The notes under the pieces are model-generated. The model was not told the origin of the DNA and ran no database searches. It was given only the letters and a program-made list of their open reading frames with translations. From Onthophagus taurus (taxonomy: Eukaryota > Arthropoda > Insecta > Coleoptera > Scarabaeidae), in NCBI RefSeq assembly GCF_036711975.1, contig NC_091971.1, positions 15,631,501-15,695,500 of the forward strand: a DNA stretch of 64,000 nucleotides. The letters are read 5' to 3'. The position numbers and the translations under genes are program-made. Positions 12,150-23,480 of the stretch are shown in pieces. The stretch's first letter is position 1, and each line of letters begins with the position of its first letter.

Positions 12150-13200
12150 TAGTCGTGGTGGTAAATTATAGTTTCTTCGACAACTCATACGACTCTAAAC
12201 CGTTTCGTACAATTAATATCATAAAGCTATAATCGATATAACTTGGTTTAGTATTCTTGTTGCGTGTCAGACACGTGTAAATGCCGGTAAAAAGTGGTGG
12301 TCACACCTGGGTGTGTTAATAAGGTCATCTATAAATCTTCAATTACTATTTCTGTTGAGGTGAACTTCCAAAATTTATAACTTGTATTAAAAGTTTTGTT
12401 CCCATAATTACTGTAATAAGTAATAAAACGTTACGCAGATGTAAAATTCACATCGTTATTTGGAATGTTCGAAGATAATTTGAGGAATTAATTCTTATTC
12501 TTTTAATACTCTTGTTAGTTATAATTTCCAATTTGAACCGGAGTATAAAACAAGAAACTTCCGTAATACTAAACGTTGTTTGAAATGGATATGACCTCTT
12601 TATGGATAGAACAGGCCCGGATTGGCTTATACAAAAAAAATTTCTACTGAATATGTACTGTATTACTATTCTTTTAATTACCGCACAAGTCAGAGTCTGC
12701 CTCGGACTACCAAAAATAGCGAAGTTTCACTCTTTCTCGTCTTGGTTGTAGGCTCACGCCTGTTATGGCCAAAAAATAACTGTTGATGGTTCATAATTCA
12801 CAAATCTAAAATATAACTAGATTATTATTGCGCATATTTGTAAACCAAGTAATTCGTATTTATGTATATGTAGAAAGTTCCAAGTTCGGAGAGTTTGTCA
12901 GACTATGATGTCCAATACAGCTCTACAAAAGTTTCCATTCATGTAAACACCTGGTGATACATTTCATTTATAAAAAGATGAGTAGCATGTTTTGGTATAT
13001 ACAAAACTTTTTTTGACAAAGGCTTATTGAACATAATTAAAAATGAAACTAATACATATGCCAAACAGCAGTCAGAAACTTCATCAAATTAATGGACACC
13101 TATTTTTAAAAGTGATGTGAATATTTAGCCCATTTTTGATAACAAACAAAAAAAAAGTTCATCTTTATATATACCTCCTGGACTAAACACTAGAGTAAGC
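12150..13200. other. No recognisable gene
   Basis: AT-rich DNA without long frames, repeats or RNA-gene signals that I could support. Confidence 0.4.
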
Positions 13201-13204
13201 AGAA

Positions 13205-14600
13205 TACAATCATAGAAAAAGGAAAACTTTGAACGAAATAGCAATAGTCAAGAAATCCTGAAGATAAGATTATATTAAATGACGCTATGCATTTAAAAAG
13301 TGAGGTTCGGCAGACAAAACTGAATCTCTGTTTAACTTAGACATATAATCAATGATAATGGTACTGATTGCTCTTTTTGGAAAGCTGTAAGACTTAAAAT
13401 CCCTATAATATAGATCCATCCAGTTAGAAACATTGAAGGGAATAGATAATAATATTCAAAAAGCAAAAGTTTTTACAAATCATCTAGAACAAACCTTTAA
13501 ACCAAATGACGATCAGGGAGAAGAACCAGAATGGAATGAACTATTTCAGGAACAAGAAACAATCACAGACGTCATCTAAAGAAGTGTACACTAAGATAAA
13601 AGAAAGTGTTAACTCCAAGAATCCGCAAGCTTTTGTCTTAATAATTGGGGAAGTATTGAAAAAGCTCCCTAGGATCACATTCAGATATGTTTCCATATTC
13701 TGGAAGATGGCTGAAATCATAATGATAACGAAACCAGGAAAACATTATCATGAAGTAGCATCTTACAGACCAATATCATTACTGCCAGTAATAGGCTACG
13801 GAAATTATTTTAAAAAGAATAAATCCATTGGCGCCAAGAGATTAATTTCGCAGCTGCAATTCATCTTCAATCCACAAGTCTCTAATAATAATAGAAAGAA
13901 TATTAGAAGAAAATATGTTGTGTTCTACAATATTTTTAGATGTAGCACAATCTTTTCATAAAGTATAGTTTGATAATTAATTAGAAACTAAGAAAATACC
14001 TACTGAAACAGTTGTCTGAAATCCTACATAATAAAGCATGTCGTAGCTTACTTGGAACTAAAATCCATTAAAGCTGGTGTATCTTAGAAAATGGTGATAA
14101 GGGCCGGTCCTACTTTTTATATACATGCGATATACCCTAAATAGAAAACATAACCATTGCCACTTTTGCTGATGACATAATGAAGAAGAAACTGTTAAGC
14201 AATAAGCAGGAGACAATAGAATAAACAGTTGGATTAAAAAATGGAAAATTAGACGAAACAAAACAATCTTATAAACAAATATAACGCCTGATACAAAACT
14301 CCACTGGAAAGCACACGTTAAAAGAAAAGGCAGGGGTTCGAAATAAGATGCAGAAATGGCTAATACGGAGATATTTCATAATCTCTTTGTATAATAAGCT
14401 ATTGCTGTATAAAAAATATTAAAATCCGTATAGACACATGGCATCCAGCTGTGTAGACCAAACTATCAGAAAATTTATTAAGAGTCATGAGGAAAGGCTG
14501 TATCATCATGTTAACATCGAGAACATCCAGATACTTGATAATACAGAACTAGAAAGGAGACTCAAAAGACACAAACCGTTTGAATGAGTGTAGTTGCTGT
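13205..14600 (+). mobile_element. Jockey-like LINE remnant (RT domain)
   Basis: Decayed ORF2. The best part (13506-13961) encodes 'KLPRITFRYVSIFWKMAEI', 'TKPGKHYHEVASYRPISLLP' and 'KRLISQLQF', which are the start of a non-LTR reverse transcriptase. Downstream frames keep 'TIATFADDIM' (the FADD catalytic motif, near 14155) and further C-terminal RT sequence with several stops. The 5' end and tail are not definable. Confidence 0.85.
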
Positions 14601-14712
14601 TAATGTTATGAAAAAGGAAAGCTTGACTGTGTAACTTCAGTGTACTTTAAATGACAACCCCTAATGAACGCTAATTAGTTGCCTCAGTTGTTATCACATT
14701 TAGTAAATTAAG

Positions 14713-15490
14713 TTGGGTTTAATTTGCTCATTGGTCATGCTTGCCAAAAAAGCATGGCCAAAAAATCTGTACTTGGTCCTTACAAATATATCATTGTTGA
14801 CGAAAGATTCATTTTATGCAAAGGTCAAACGATATAATCCTATGAAACAATTTCGTTTAGGCACCAATTTTTATTGTTTGTACAAATCAAAACAAGATAT
14901 TTGTATTCATCAATAATTTATACTGGTAAAGGAACAATAATAGGATGACAAAGATAAAGGTTGCTGCTTGACAACAGATAACTTCTATACAACTACAGAA
15001 GCTAATTTCCTTACTTTACATAAATAGGTATGTATTAAACGATGCAGAAAATCTGAAAAGATTTTGAAGGAATTAAAAAAAAGAGAAAGTATTGATTTTG
15101 AAAGAAGGAATTTTATGGTTATGACAAGGCGTGATATAAAAACAAGAAATTTAATTGCAAAACTTGAAATAGTCGCAAATTAGAACGACACAATGGGAAA
15201 ATTTGATAGTTTAGATCAGCAATTTCATAACTATCCTGAGTTAAGACATCTGTTTACAATTCATTTATACTTTGTGATCTATATGGTGGAAGGCAATCTC
15301 ATTTAGAATAAATTTTGTCAAACGATGCACGAAAGACCAACAAATTTTGGTCACAAGACGTTGCGCAGTGTACTGCAATAAAGATAATCAGAGAATAAGG
15401 AAGAGGAATAAAATCTGGTATTATTGTAGAACATGTAACAAATGGTTATGTGCTGTACCTTGTTTCATGATATTACACTTGTTTTAAACC
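14713..15490 (+). mobile_element. piggyBac transposase remnant
   Basis: Frames in series encode piggyBac family landmarks: 'TTDNFYTTTEANFLTLHK', 'RNFMVMTRRD' and, at 15355-15465, a Cys-rich tail 'RCAVYCNKDNQRIRKR' ... 'YYCRTCNKWLCAVPCF' matching the C-terminal zinc-binding domain. The middle catalytic segment is broken by stops and frameshifts. No intact termini were found. Confidence 0.8.
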
Positions 15491-15539
15491 TATTGGTTTT
15501 TTGAATGTTGAATTCGTAGTCGAAATTTGTCTTGTGATG

Positions 15540-16590
15540 TGACCAACTGCCCTTCATTTGGGTGATCTACCTGGTGTTCTTTCATTTATCTTCTTCGTTT
15601 CTCTACATATCGTTTCCTGAGGTGTATATTTCTTATCCTCTAGTCTTAGCCAGGATTCTTCGCAACGTTTTCATTTTGGCTCTTTCACTCTTAGTTTTGA
15701 TCATATTTACGCATTCCTCTAGTCTGTATGTAATGATATAACTTATGCAAGTTTTATAGGTTTTCATCGTGCTGCCTATTCGCATATACTGATTTGACCA
15801 AACGATTTCTCTTCAGCATCCTGATAAAGATATGGATTCTTAAGTATTTGCTGGATCATGACTAATCAAAATATCCAGTCCAAAATATTTGAGCTAATTG
15901 ACTTGATCGATGGGCACAGCACAAGTTTGCATCTAATCAGTTCTTTGGCGGTTGTCATGACTTATTGATTCAGTTCAGCTGTTACTCTTACTCGATAGAA
16001 TTCAAAGAGCTATAACATTGTCTGTGTAGTACATCATAGAACTTTATCCTTGCTCACTGCATAGTCCAAGTTCAACAACGTGTATAATTTTGTCCATTAT
16101 CAGAATAAACAAGAATGGGCTTAAGCTGTCCCCTTGTCAAATTCCACCTTCTTCTTCTTTCTCTTGTCCCCATTTATACCGTACGGTGTTGGGTTTTGGA
16201 TCCATCTTCTCATCTCTGGCCATAGTCCGTACTTCGGTGAGTTTCTTCCCTCTTCTTAATCTTTCCCTCCTATTGGATTCTTGGTCTACCACGCTTTCTC
16301 TTTCCTTTTGGCCTCATGTTGAATATTTTCTTAGGTGCTCTATCTTCTTTCATTCGAAGCAGATGACCACACCAACCTAGTTGTTTTCCCTCTATTTCCT
16401 ATGCCAGGGGGTTTAAACTTAGTTCTTCTGGTTTTCCTCAATATCTTGCGTAGGTACTTCATCTCTGCTGCTGTTTTCGATTTGGGCTTGTCTAACATCG
16501 TCCAAGTTTCTGACCCATAATTATGTGGGTAGCTGTTTATTTGATAGTGTTGCACTTGCTTCCATCTCAAATCATCAAATTCCACCTAAA
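15540..16590 (-). mobile_element. RTE-like LINE ORF2 C-terminal remnant
   Basis: The minus strand carries 'YGSETWTMLDKPKSK', 'AAEMKYLRKILRKTRR' and 'GWCGHLLRMKEDR', the post-RT region of RTE/BovB-like elements, with the remainder in broken frames down to about 15540. It is dead and lies 0.7 kb upstream of AK1. Confidence 0.8.
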
Positions 16591-16599
16591 GTCAAAATA

Positions 16600-17331
16600 T
16601 GAACGTTTATGAGCTCGCCTGTTTTAATTTTTGTTACCGGTGTTAGAATTTAGATTAGTTTTACAATGATAGATGGAGTTCCTTTCTCAATTAGTAATCT
16701 CAGAATTAACGAAACAGATATTTAAATATTTATTTTAACTATTTAATAACAAATAGCGTCTGTTGATGACCCATTTTTTAATTTTTTACCTTAATGGGTT
16801 AAGGAAGTTAATGTGTTTTTGTAATTTTTTATTCGGTGCAATAAATCATTCGCTTTTCTTATTTACATAAGTAAACAACTGTCCTAACATAAAGGAATGA
16901 TCCATTAATCAAAATGTTCAAAAACTATTTCTTATGTTTACCCAGAAAAGTCGAAGTAAGAATTTTCAATAATTTAAAACTAAAATACATCAATTGTAAG
17001 TAAATTTGTTTAAATGCAAGCTATGGTCCGGCCCTGTTGTTTGAAAACGAGTGAGTTGTTGCATAAACCAACACGTAATAAATGCAATGAGTTTTTTCGT
17101 GTATTATTCCAAGTTTTAAAACGTTTAGATTCGCCAGATTCTGTACGTTATTTCGGAATAGAATCACCATCACGTGGTATTTTATGATCCCTCTTTTATA
17201 TTTCGCGGCATTAGATCGAAAATTTTCAGTAGAGACCCACTCGGTTCTATATCTGTACCAAATTAAAACGAATTGGCATACTAACCCATTGCCATTGAAA
17301 TTTTTACTGTGTGTACACGTTTAATTTCGTA
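16600..17331. other. AK1 upstream region
   Basis: AT-rich non-coding sequence preceding AK1. It must hold the promoter and 5'UTR, but I see no clear TATA or initiator motif. Confidence 0.4.
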
Positions 17332-18370
<1,039 letters not shown>

Positions 18371-18655
18371 GATTATTATTCTGATAAATAATTCGTTGTT
18401 GTTTTGATTCAAAAATGATAAAAACACAAAATATTTTAAGAAAATTAATACAAAACATGATATAAAAGCACACAGATGAATCGAACAATTGATGAATTTT
18501 AATGTTAAGATTTTTGCAATAATATTTATTGACTAGATATAAGCACAATGTTATCGTTATTAATTGTTGTAATTTATTTTAAATTTTAAAAATATACTAA
18601 TTAGGTAATTTAAAGTTTTGTTTTAAATATCCAATCTTTAACAATGGCACAATAT
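18371..18655 (+). other. AK1 3' flank
   Basis: AT-rich sequence directly after the AK1 stop, probably its 3'UTR. No canonical AATAAA was found close to the stop; variants such as aataat occur. Confidence 0.35.
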
Positions 18656-19160
18656 CAAAAAGAACTCTATTTAAGAAATTAGGTGGCCCATCATCTTTGT
18701 CTCAAAAGCCGAGAAACAGCTCTTCGTAAAAGTCGCTGTTGATGCCTGATGGCGTTTATCTTGGTGTTCCGATTAATGAAAATCAACGGCTTTTTCTCAG
18801 TGGCGCAGATGCTGGACAAAACCATCACAGAAGCAGGAAAATGGCTGCAATTGTTGATTTTTGCAGCAGCGGTCTTCTGCTAACTCTTTTTGAGTTGTTG
18901 ACGTTGGTTCTGGCACGAGTGGAAAAATCTCATCAGTGAAGAAAACTTCTGATAAATGAGCACCCACAATCAGGCGAATCATTCGGCGAGAATTTTCCAA
19001 TCATTTCAGCTTCATTGTATCGTTGAGGAAATGGAGACAACCGATCTTGTAGCTTCGAAACGTTAACTTTCTTCTAACGATGTTCCAAGTGCTACGGATA
19101 CTGACACCAAGCTCCCTTGCTATTTTCTTGAACGTTTATCAAGTCAATCCTAAAGCACTC
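18656..19160 (-). mobile_element. mariner/Tc1-type transposase remnant
   Basis: The minus strand encodes 'SEVFFTDEIFPLVPEP' (resembling the FTDE catalytic block), 'QPFSCFCDGFVQHL' and 'GINSDFYEELF', typical of mariner transposases. An upstream piece reads 'KVNVSKLQDRLSPFPQR'. Frameshifts separate the blocks, so it is inactive. Confidence 0.65.
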
Positions 19161-19866
19161 TAGCTAAGCAATATAATTATTGTATAAAATTAAAAATAAT
19201 AAGAAAATCTTGATAAAACTGACCTCCGACGAAGTCATTAGAACAGAACTTTATATTCGAGAATTTGTTAAATACTACAATTTCATCACATTACATAGAA
19301 GATAAATTATAGTATGCGTGTTAACTACACACATTTGTTCAGATATTACTTTAAATAAATCGATAATTCAATCAGAAGATTCTGGGCAGCCTAGAAAAGC
19401 AGTAACGAAACTAACCTGTTGTGGTTTTGTCCTGTACTACATCCAGTGCATTGTTTTAGTTTTGATTTTCTGTTACTTTCGTATATCCTGGTTGAACAAA
19501 CACAACGCACTTCCTATTTCACAGCTTCCATGTCTTTCTTCAGTCCCATATCATAAATTATATCACTTTCCTGGCTTCAAGAATTAGTAGTATACTAATT
19601 GTTGCATGAAGAATGATTGATGAATAAAGGATAGGGAAATACTTCTTTTAATTTTCTTCTGCATGTCTCCTTCCTAATAAGATGTACTTGATAATAAAGT
19701 ACATAAGACGATTCCCTTTCATGCTACTAAATGGAAAGCATCTGCCACATTAATCTTTTTTTGTGTGAAAACAAACCAGAAAACTACTTTTGAAAAGTAG
19801 CCACAGGACCAATTTTGGTTCGCAAATTTTTTCTATTTTAATTTCTGCTCAACAACTTTTAAAGTA
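19161..19866. other. No recognisable gene
   Basis: AT-rich DNA with one 89-codon frame (19318-19587 plus) lacking any known motif. Confidence 0.4.
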
Positions 19867-20100
19867 ATAATAATTTATTGCCACCAGTGGATTACAATGC
19901 ATAATTCACATAACAGCAATAATAATAACCCAAATATATCCAGATTGTCTATAAATCATAACCCTTTTCCCAGCTTTTATGTGCCTCCCTACGTCTCCTC
20001 GCTGCCAACAGCTCCCCCATCCATCTTCTCTACTTCGCCATCTCTCCCAGCATCTGTCCAACACCTCCTCCCTTAACTCATCATACTCTATCAAAATATT
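19867..20100 (-). mobile_element. LINE 3' end with TTA-rich tail
   Basis: On the minus strand the sequence ends in CAATAAATTATTATTA, that is an AATAAA-like signal followed by an (ATT) tail at 19866-19885. The same kind of end occurs at 25820 and 33446. Only 3' non-coding sequence is left. Confidence 0.5.
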
Positions 20101-20614
20101 TTTTTTAAATTAAAGTGAAGATAATAAAAGGAATTCAAGGTGTACATAATGATTGAAAAAGTACACTTGGAAATAGTAAAAACACTGGTGCACTTAAATA
20201 GAAAAGATAGAGCAGAATGTAACGAAGCTATCCATAGCGTAGATTTAAAAGAAATTGATAGTAGTACAGATATTACATGAGCAACAAGTTGGACAAATCA
20301 AGATGGATAAATGAAACGATAAAATATAAAACATCCAGTTAATAATTAATCACTGCGCAAGACCAAAATTAAACAAATAACAAAGCGGAAAGTTTCAGAG
20401 CGACATTTTCAACTACTAAATTTTTTTACATGTTATGACATCATAAATAAATCTAATTACCAACAAGAACTATTTAAATCATGAAATCACTAAGAGGATA
20501 TGTAGAAAATAACAACCATAAAGCAAAAGAATATATAAATTCTTTCAAAGATCTATTTTTCATAATTTTAAAAAAACATCATTAGAGTAAGTAGACGTGT
20601 TGGCAATTGTATCA
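20100..20614. other. No recognisable gene
   Basis: AT-rich sequence with broken short frames. Nothing recognised. Confidence 0.35.
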
Positions 20615-21085
20615 TTATGTTGTCTCTGAGGTATGGTTTTGATTAGTTCTATCTTTAGTAAACAAAGATGCATAAATATTGCTGAAATTCTGAGTATCCG
20701 TCTTGAAATTGATTGCATCCTTAGTATAGTTAACGTGTACTATTTCGAGAAAAAGTCTATTATAGTATTTATTTTCACTATCTAAGAGCTTAACATTCTC
20801 AAAATCAAAAGTATGTTTGCAGTCATAAACATGTTGGGATAATGCACAAACAGTTTTTTCCAACCGGTAATTACTTTCATGTTTTTTAATTCTAGTTTTT
20901 AGCCATTGGGTTGTTTGGCCAACATACTTCCCGTTGCAATCATTACATGAAACATGGTAAACTAACTTTGACCTGTATTTGTCTTCAGTTTTGTCCTTAA
21001 GTAGTACAGATAGTCTGAGGAAAGAACGTGATAAAAGAAAAACTGGTAAGACGCAAAGCAGGGAGAATAGCAATATCAATGGCAA
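20615..21085 (-). mobile_element. Penelope-like element, GIY-YIG endonuclease end
   Basis: 156 codons on the minus strand. The core reads 'KLVYHVSCNDCNGKYVGQTT' followed by 'LKTRIKKHE', then 'ALSQHVYDCKHTFDFENV'. This is the GIY-YIG nuclease that sits C-terminal to the reverse transcriptase in Penelope-like elements, with the CX2C insert and the YVGQT motif. The RT part is missing here; an RT fragment of this superfamily occurs at 32040-32830. The first about 25 residues look non-homologous. Confidence 0.85.
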
Positions 21086-21397
21086 TCAAGATTTCCAAAG
21101 ACTGACAAATCAATTGTACTTTATGTAAACTGGATACGTAAGAGAAAATTAATAAACGCCAATTACCACGTAAACTAGTTCTTCAAATCATCACCTAAAG
21201 ATTTTCGTTGCTAACTTTATCAAGACTAACTTATCATGCCAAAACTAAACATACGTTCTTTCATTTCCAGAATTGGAAAGAGAAAAGAATAAAAGGGAGT
21301 TTGGACAACATATTGCAGTTCATTGGCATATGAACAAATTATCAAAAAGAATCTATAAAACTCCAAGACATTTTTCAAAACAATCAGAAAGGTAGCA

Positions 21398-22455
21398 CTA
21401 CAGAATAACCAGAAATGACACTGACGTCGATTCGTTTCATGTTGGCGGCACCTCGCTTTGTGACCTCGATTGATTTCGCCATCTTATCACGAGTTACCAA
21501 AAGCACAGAATCAAGGTCCGTTGAGCAAACATACTATATAAGGTGATCAACTCCCTGTTGTTATGAACGTATCCGTCTTTAGAGACGTGCGATTCTAGTT
21601 CTAGGTATAGTGTTATTTTTAGTGATAGTACTAGTGTAAAACTAGAACTAACACTATACTTAGAACTAGAATAATTCGGGTTTAGCCGTCTTAAGAGACG
21701 TACGGCTAAACTCAAATGTTTCTAGTTCTAGGTCGAATGTTAGTTCTAGTGACAGTGCAAGTGTAAAACTAGAACTAACGCTATACATAGAACTAGAATC
21801 ATTTGGGTTTAGCCGCACGTCTCTAAAGACGACTAAAAGACGTTCTAGGTATCGTGTTAATTCTACATAGTAACAGTGCTAGTGTAAAACTAAAACACTA
21901 GACCTAGAACAAGAAAGTTTTTTGTTCTAGGTCTAGTGTTAGTTCTAGTTTTAATTATTATGCAGTGCTAGACCTAGAACTAGAATCATTTGGGTTTAGC
22001 CACACGTCTCTAAAGACGGCTAAACCCAAATGTTTCTAGTTCTAAGTCTAATGTTAGTTCTAGTGACAGTACAAGTGTAAAACTAGAACTAACACTAAAC
22101 CTAGAACTAGAATCATTTAGGTTTAGCAGTCTTTAGAGACGTGTGGCTAAACCCAAATGATTCTAGTTCTACTGTTAATACTAGTTTTAATTGTTATTAA
22201 ACGCTAGATTGTTGTATATTTTTATTGAAGTAGTTGAAAGATTAAATATACGTATTAGAAAAGTACGTATATTAGATTATATAGTAGAACTAGAATCATT
22301 TGGGTTTAGCCGTCTTAAGAGACATGAACCAGAAGTGACACTAGCGGTATCCCGCCAAATCTTTACCACCAATAGCAACATACCTTGGTAACTCGCTATA
22401 ACATGGCGTCAGATTTGGCGGGATACTGCCACTGTCACTTCTGGTTATTCTGTGG
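21398..22455. mobile_element. Fold-back element made of alternating hairpins
   Basis: Inverted ends: CTACAGAATAACCAGAA at 21398 and, in reverse complement, CCACAGAATAACCAGAA at 22455, with weaker inverted similarity continuing inward (the 'ggtaactcg' region near 21500 and 22387). Between them two hairpin types alternate. Type A pairs 'tctagttctaggtctag' with 'ctagacctagaactaga'. Type B pairs 'tttgggtttagccg' with 'cggctaaacccaaa' and contains 'cgtctttagagacg'. At the right end a separate hairpin (22327-22362 with 22411-22446) has arms of 36 nt matching at 33. No coding sequence was seen. Confidence 0.8.
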
Positions 22456-23400
22456 TATCACTAAATAAGAACTAACAATTACTTCCCCTAAAACTCCAGT
22501 TTTATTTGTTATGATTTCTTTCAATTTGACGACCTATAAAATGACATCTTGTAAACCCAAAAGTGTAACATTTATGCATAAACTGACTACATTTTCGTTG
22601 TAACATTTGGCATGACAATGTACACTACATTGTCCCTCTTCAAAACATTTTTCCATATGCAGTGACTTGTAACTTGATAACACTTTTCAACATTATTAGT
22701 AACAGCATACAATAAAATGTTTCGTACATAACAAGTCATTTTCAGAATAAATGTATCAAATAACAATAAAAATATAAGAAAAGTAATTAAAACTTGCGAT
22801 ACATCATCACCTTTTCAAAGATTATACATAAAACGAAGACATGAATACTGCACAACCTGAACCCTTCTTAAACTCCCATGGAATAACCATTAACCAATAC
22901 ATCGCTATAATTAAATTGAGCTAATACAAGAAATTCACAAAGGAGTCGTTTCAAACTGCGATAAAAACATCCTACTGTAGTACTCTTCTTAGGGAACGAA
23001 AAGCGCGCCTACAGAATAAATTAAGTAAAATTAGCAAGCTGATCATAAACGACAAGACTCAAAATCTTAACCAAATTCGTTAATATTAACTTATTTAACT
23101 TTACTTCAAGCATCTTAATATCATCTTTATTAACAAATAAACTACCCTTTTTAGTAAATAAAATAGGGTTGACCAAAAGAGCACGTCTCTTTTGTCTCCA
23201 CACATAAGTGACTTAAATCCTCTATCATCAAGCTTCCAATCACTAATCAGGCAGGAATTTGAAATAATTGCGAATCATTAGCATAAAGGTGACAGAACAA
23301 TACTTTAACTTTCAGAATAAATTGCTGGTATAAATTATTGTTCAGTACTTTTAACAAATTCTATAAGGTTTATAATAACAATACAAAATAATCAAATTAT
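22456..23400. other. No recognisable gene
   Basis: AT-rich sequence between the fold-back element and the RpLP0 3' end. A 60-codon minus frame (23021-23203) vaguely resembles a LINE linker but has no decisive motif. Confidence 0.35.
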
Positions 23401-23413
23401 TTTTTAAGTTGCA

Positions 23414-23419
23414 TTTATT
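23414..23419 (-). promoter_or_regulatory. RpLP0 polyadenylation signal
   Basis: AATAAA on the minus strand (TTTATT on plus), 62 nt after the RpLP0 stop codon. It is the first canonical signal downstream of the gene. Confidence 0.75.
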
Positions 23420-23480
23420 GACTGGTCAGGCTGATAATAAATACAGCAAGATCATCAACATGTCAAAATGTTTAAACATT

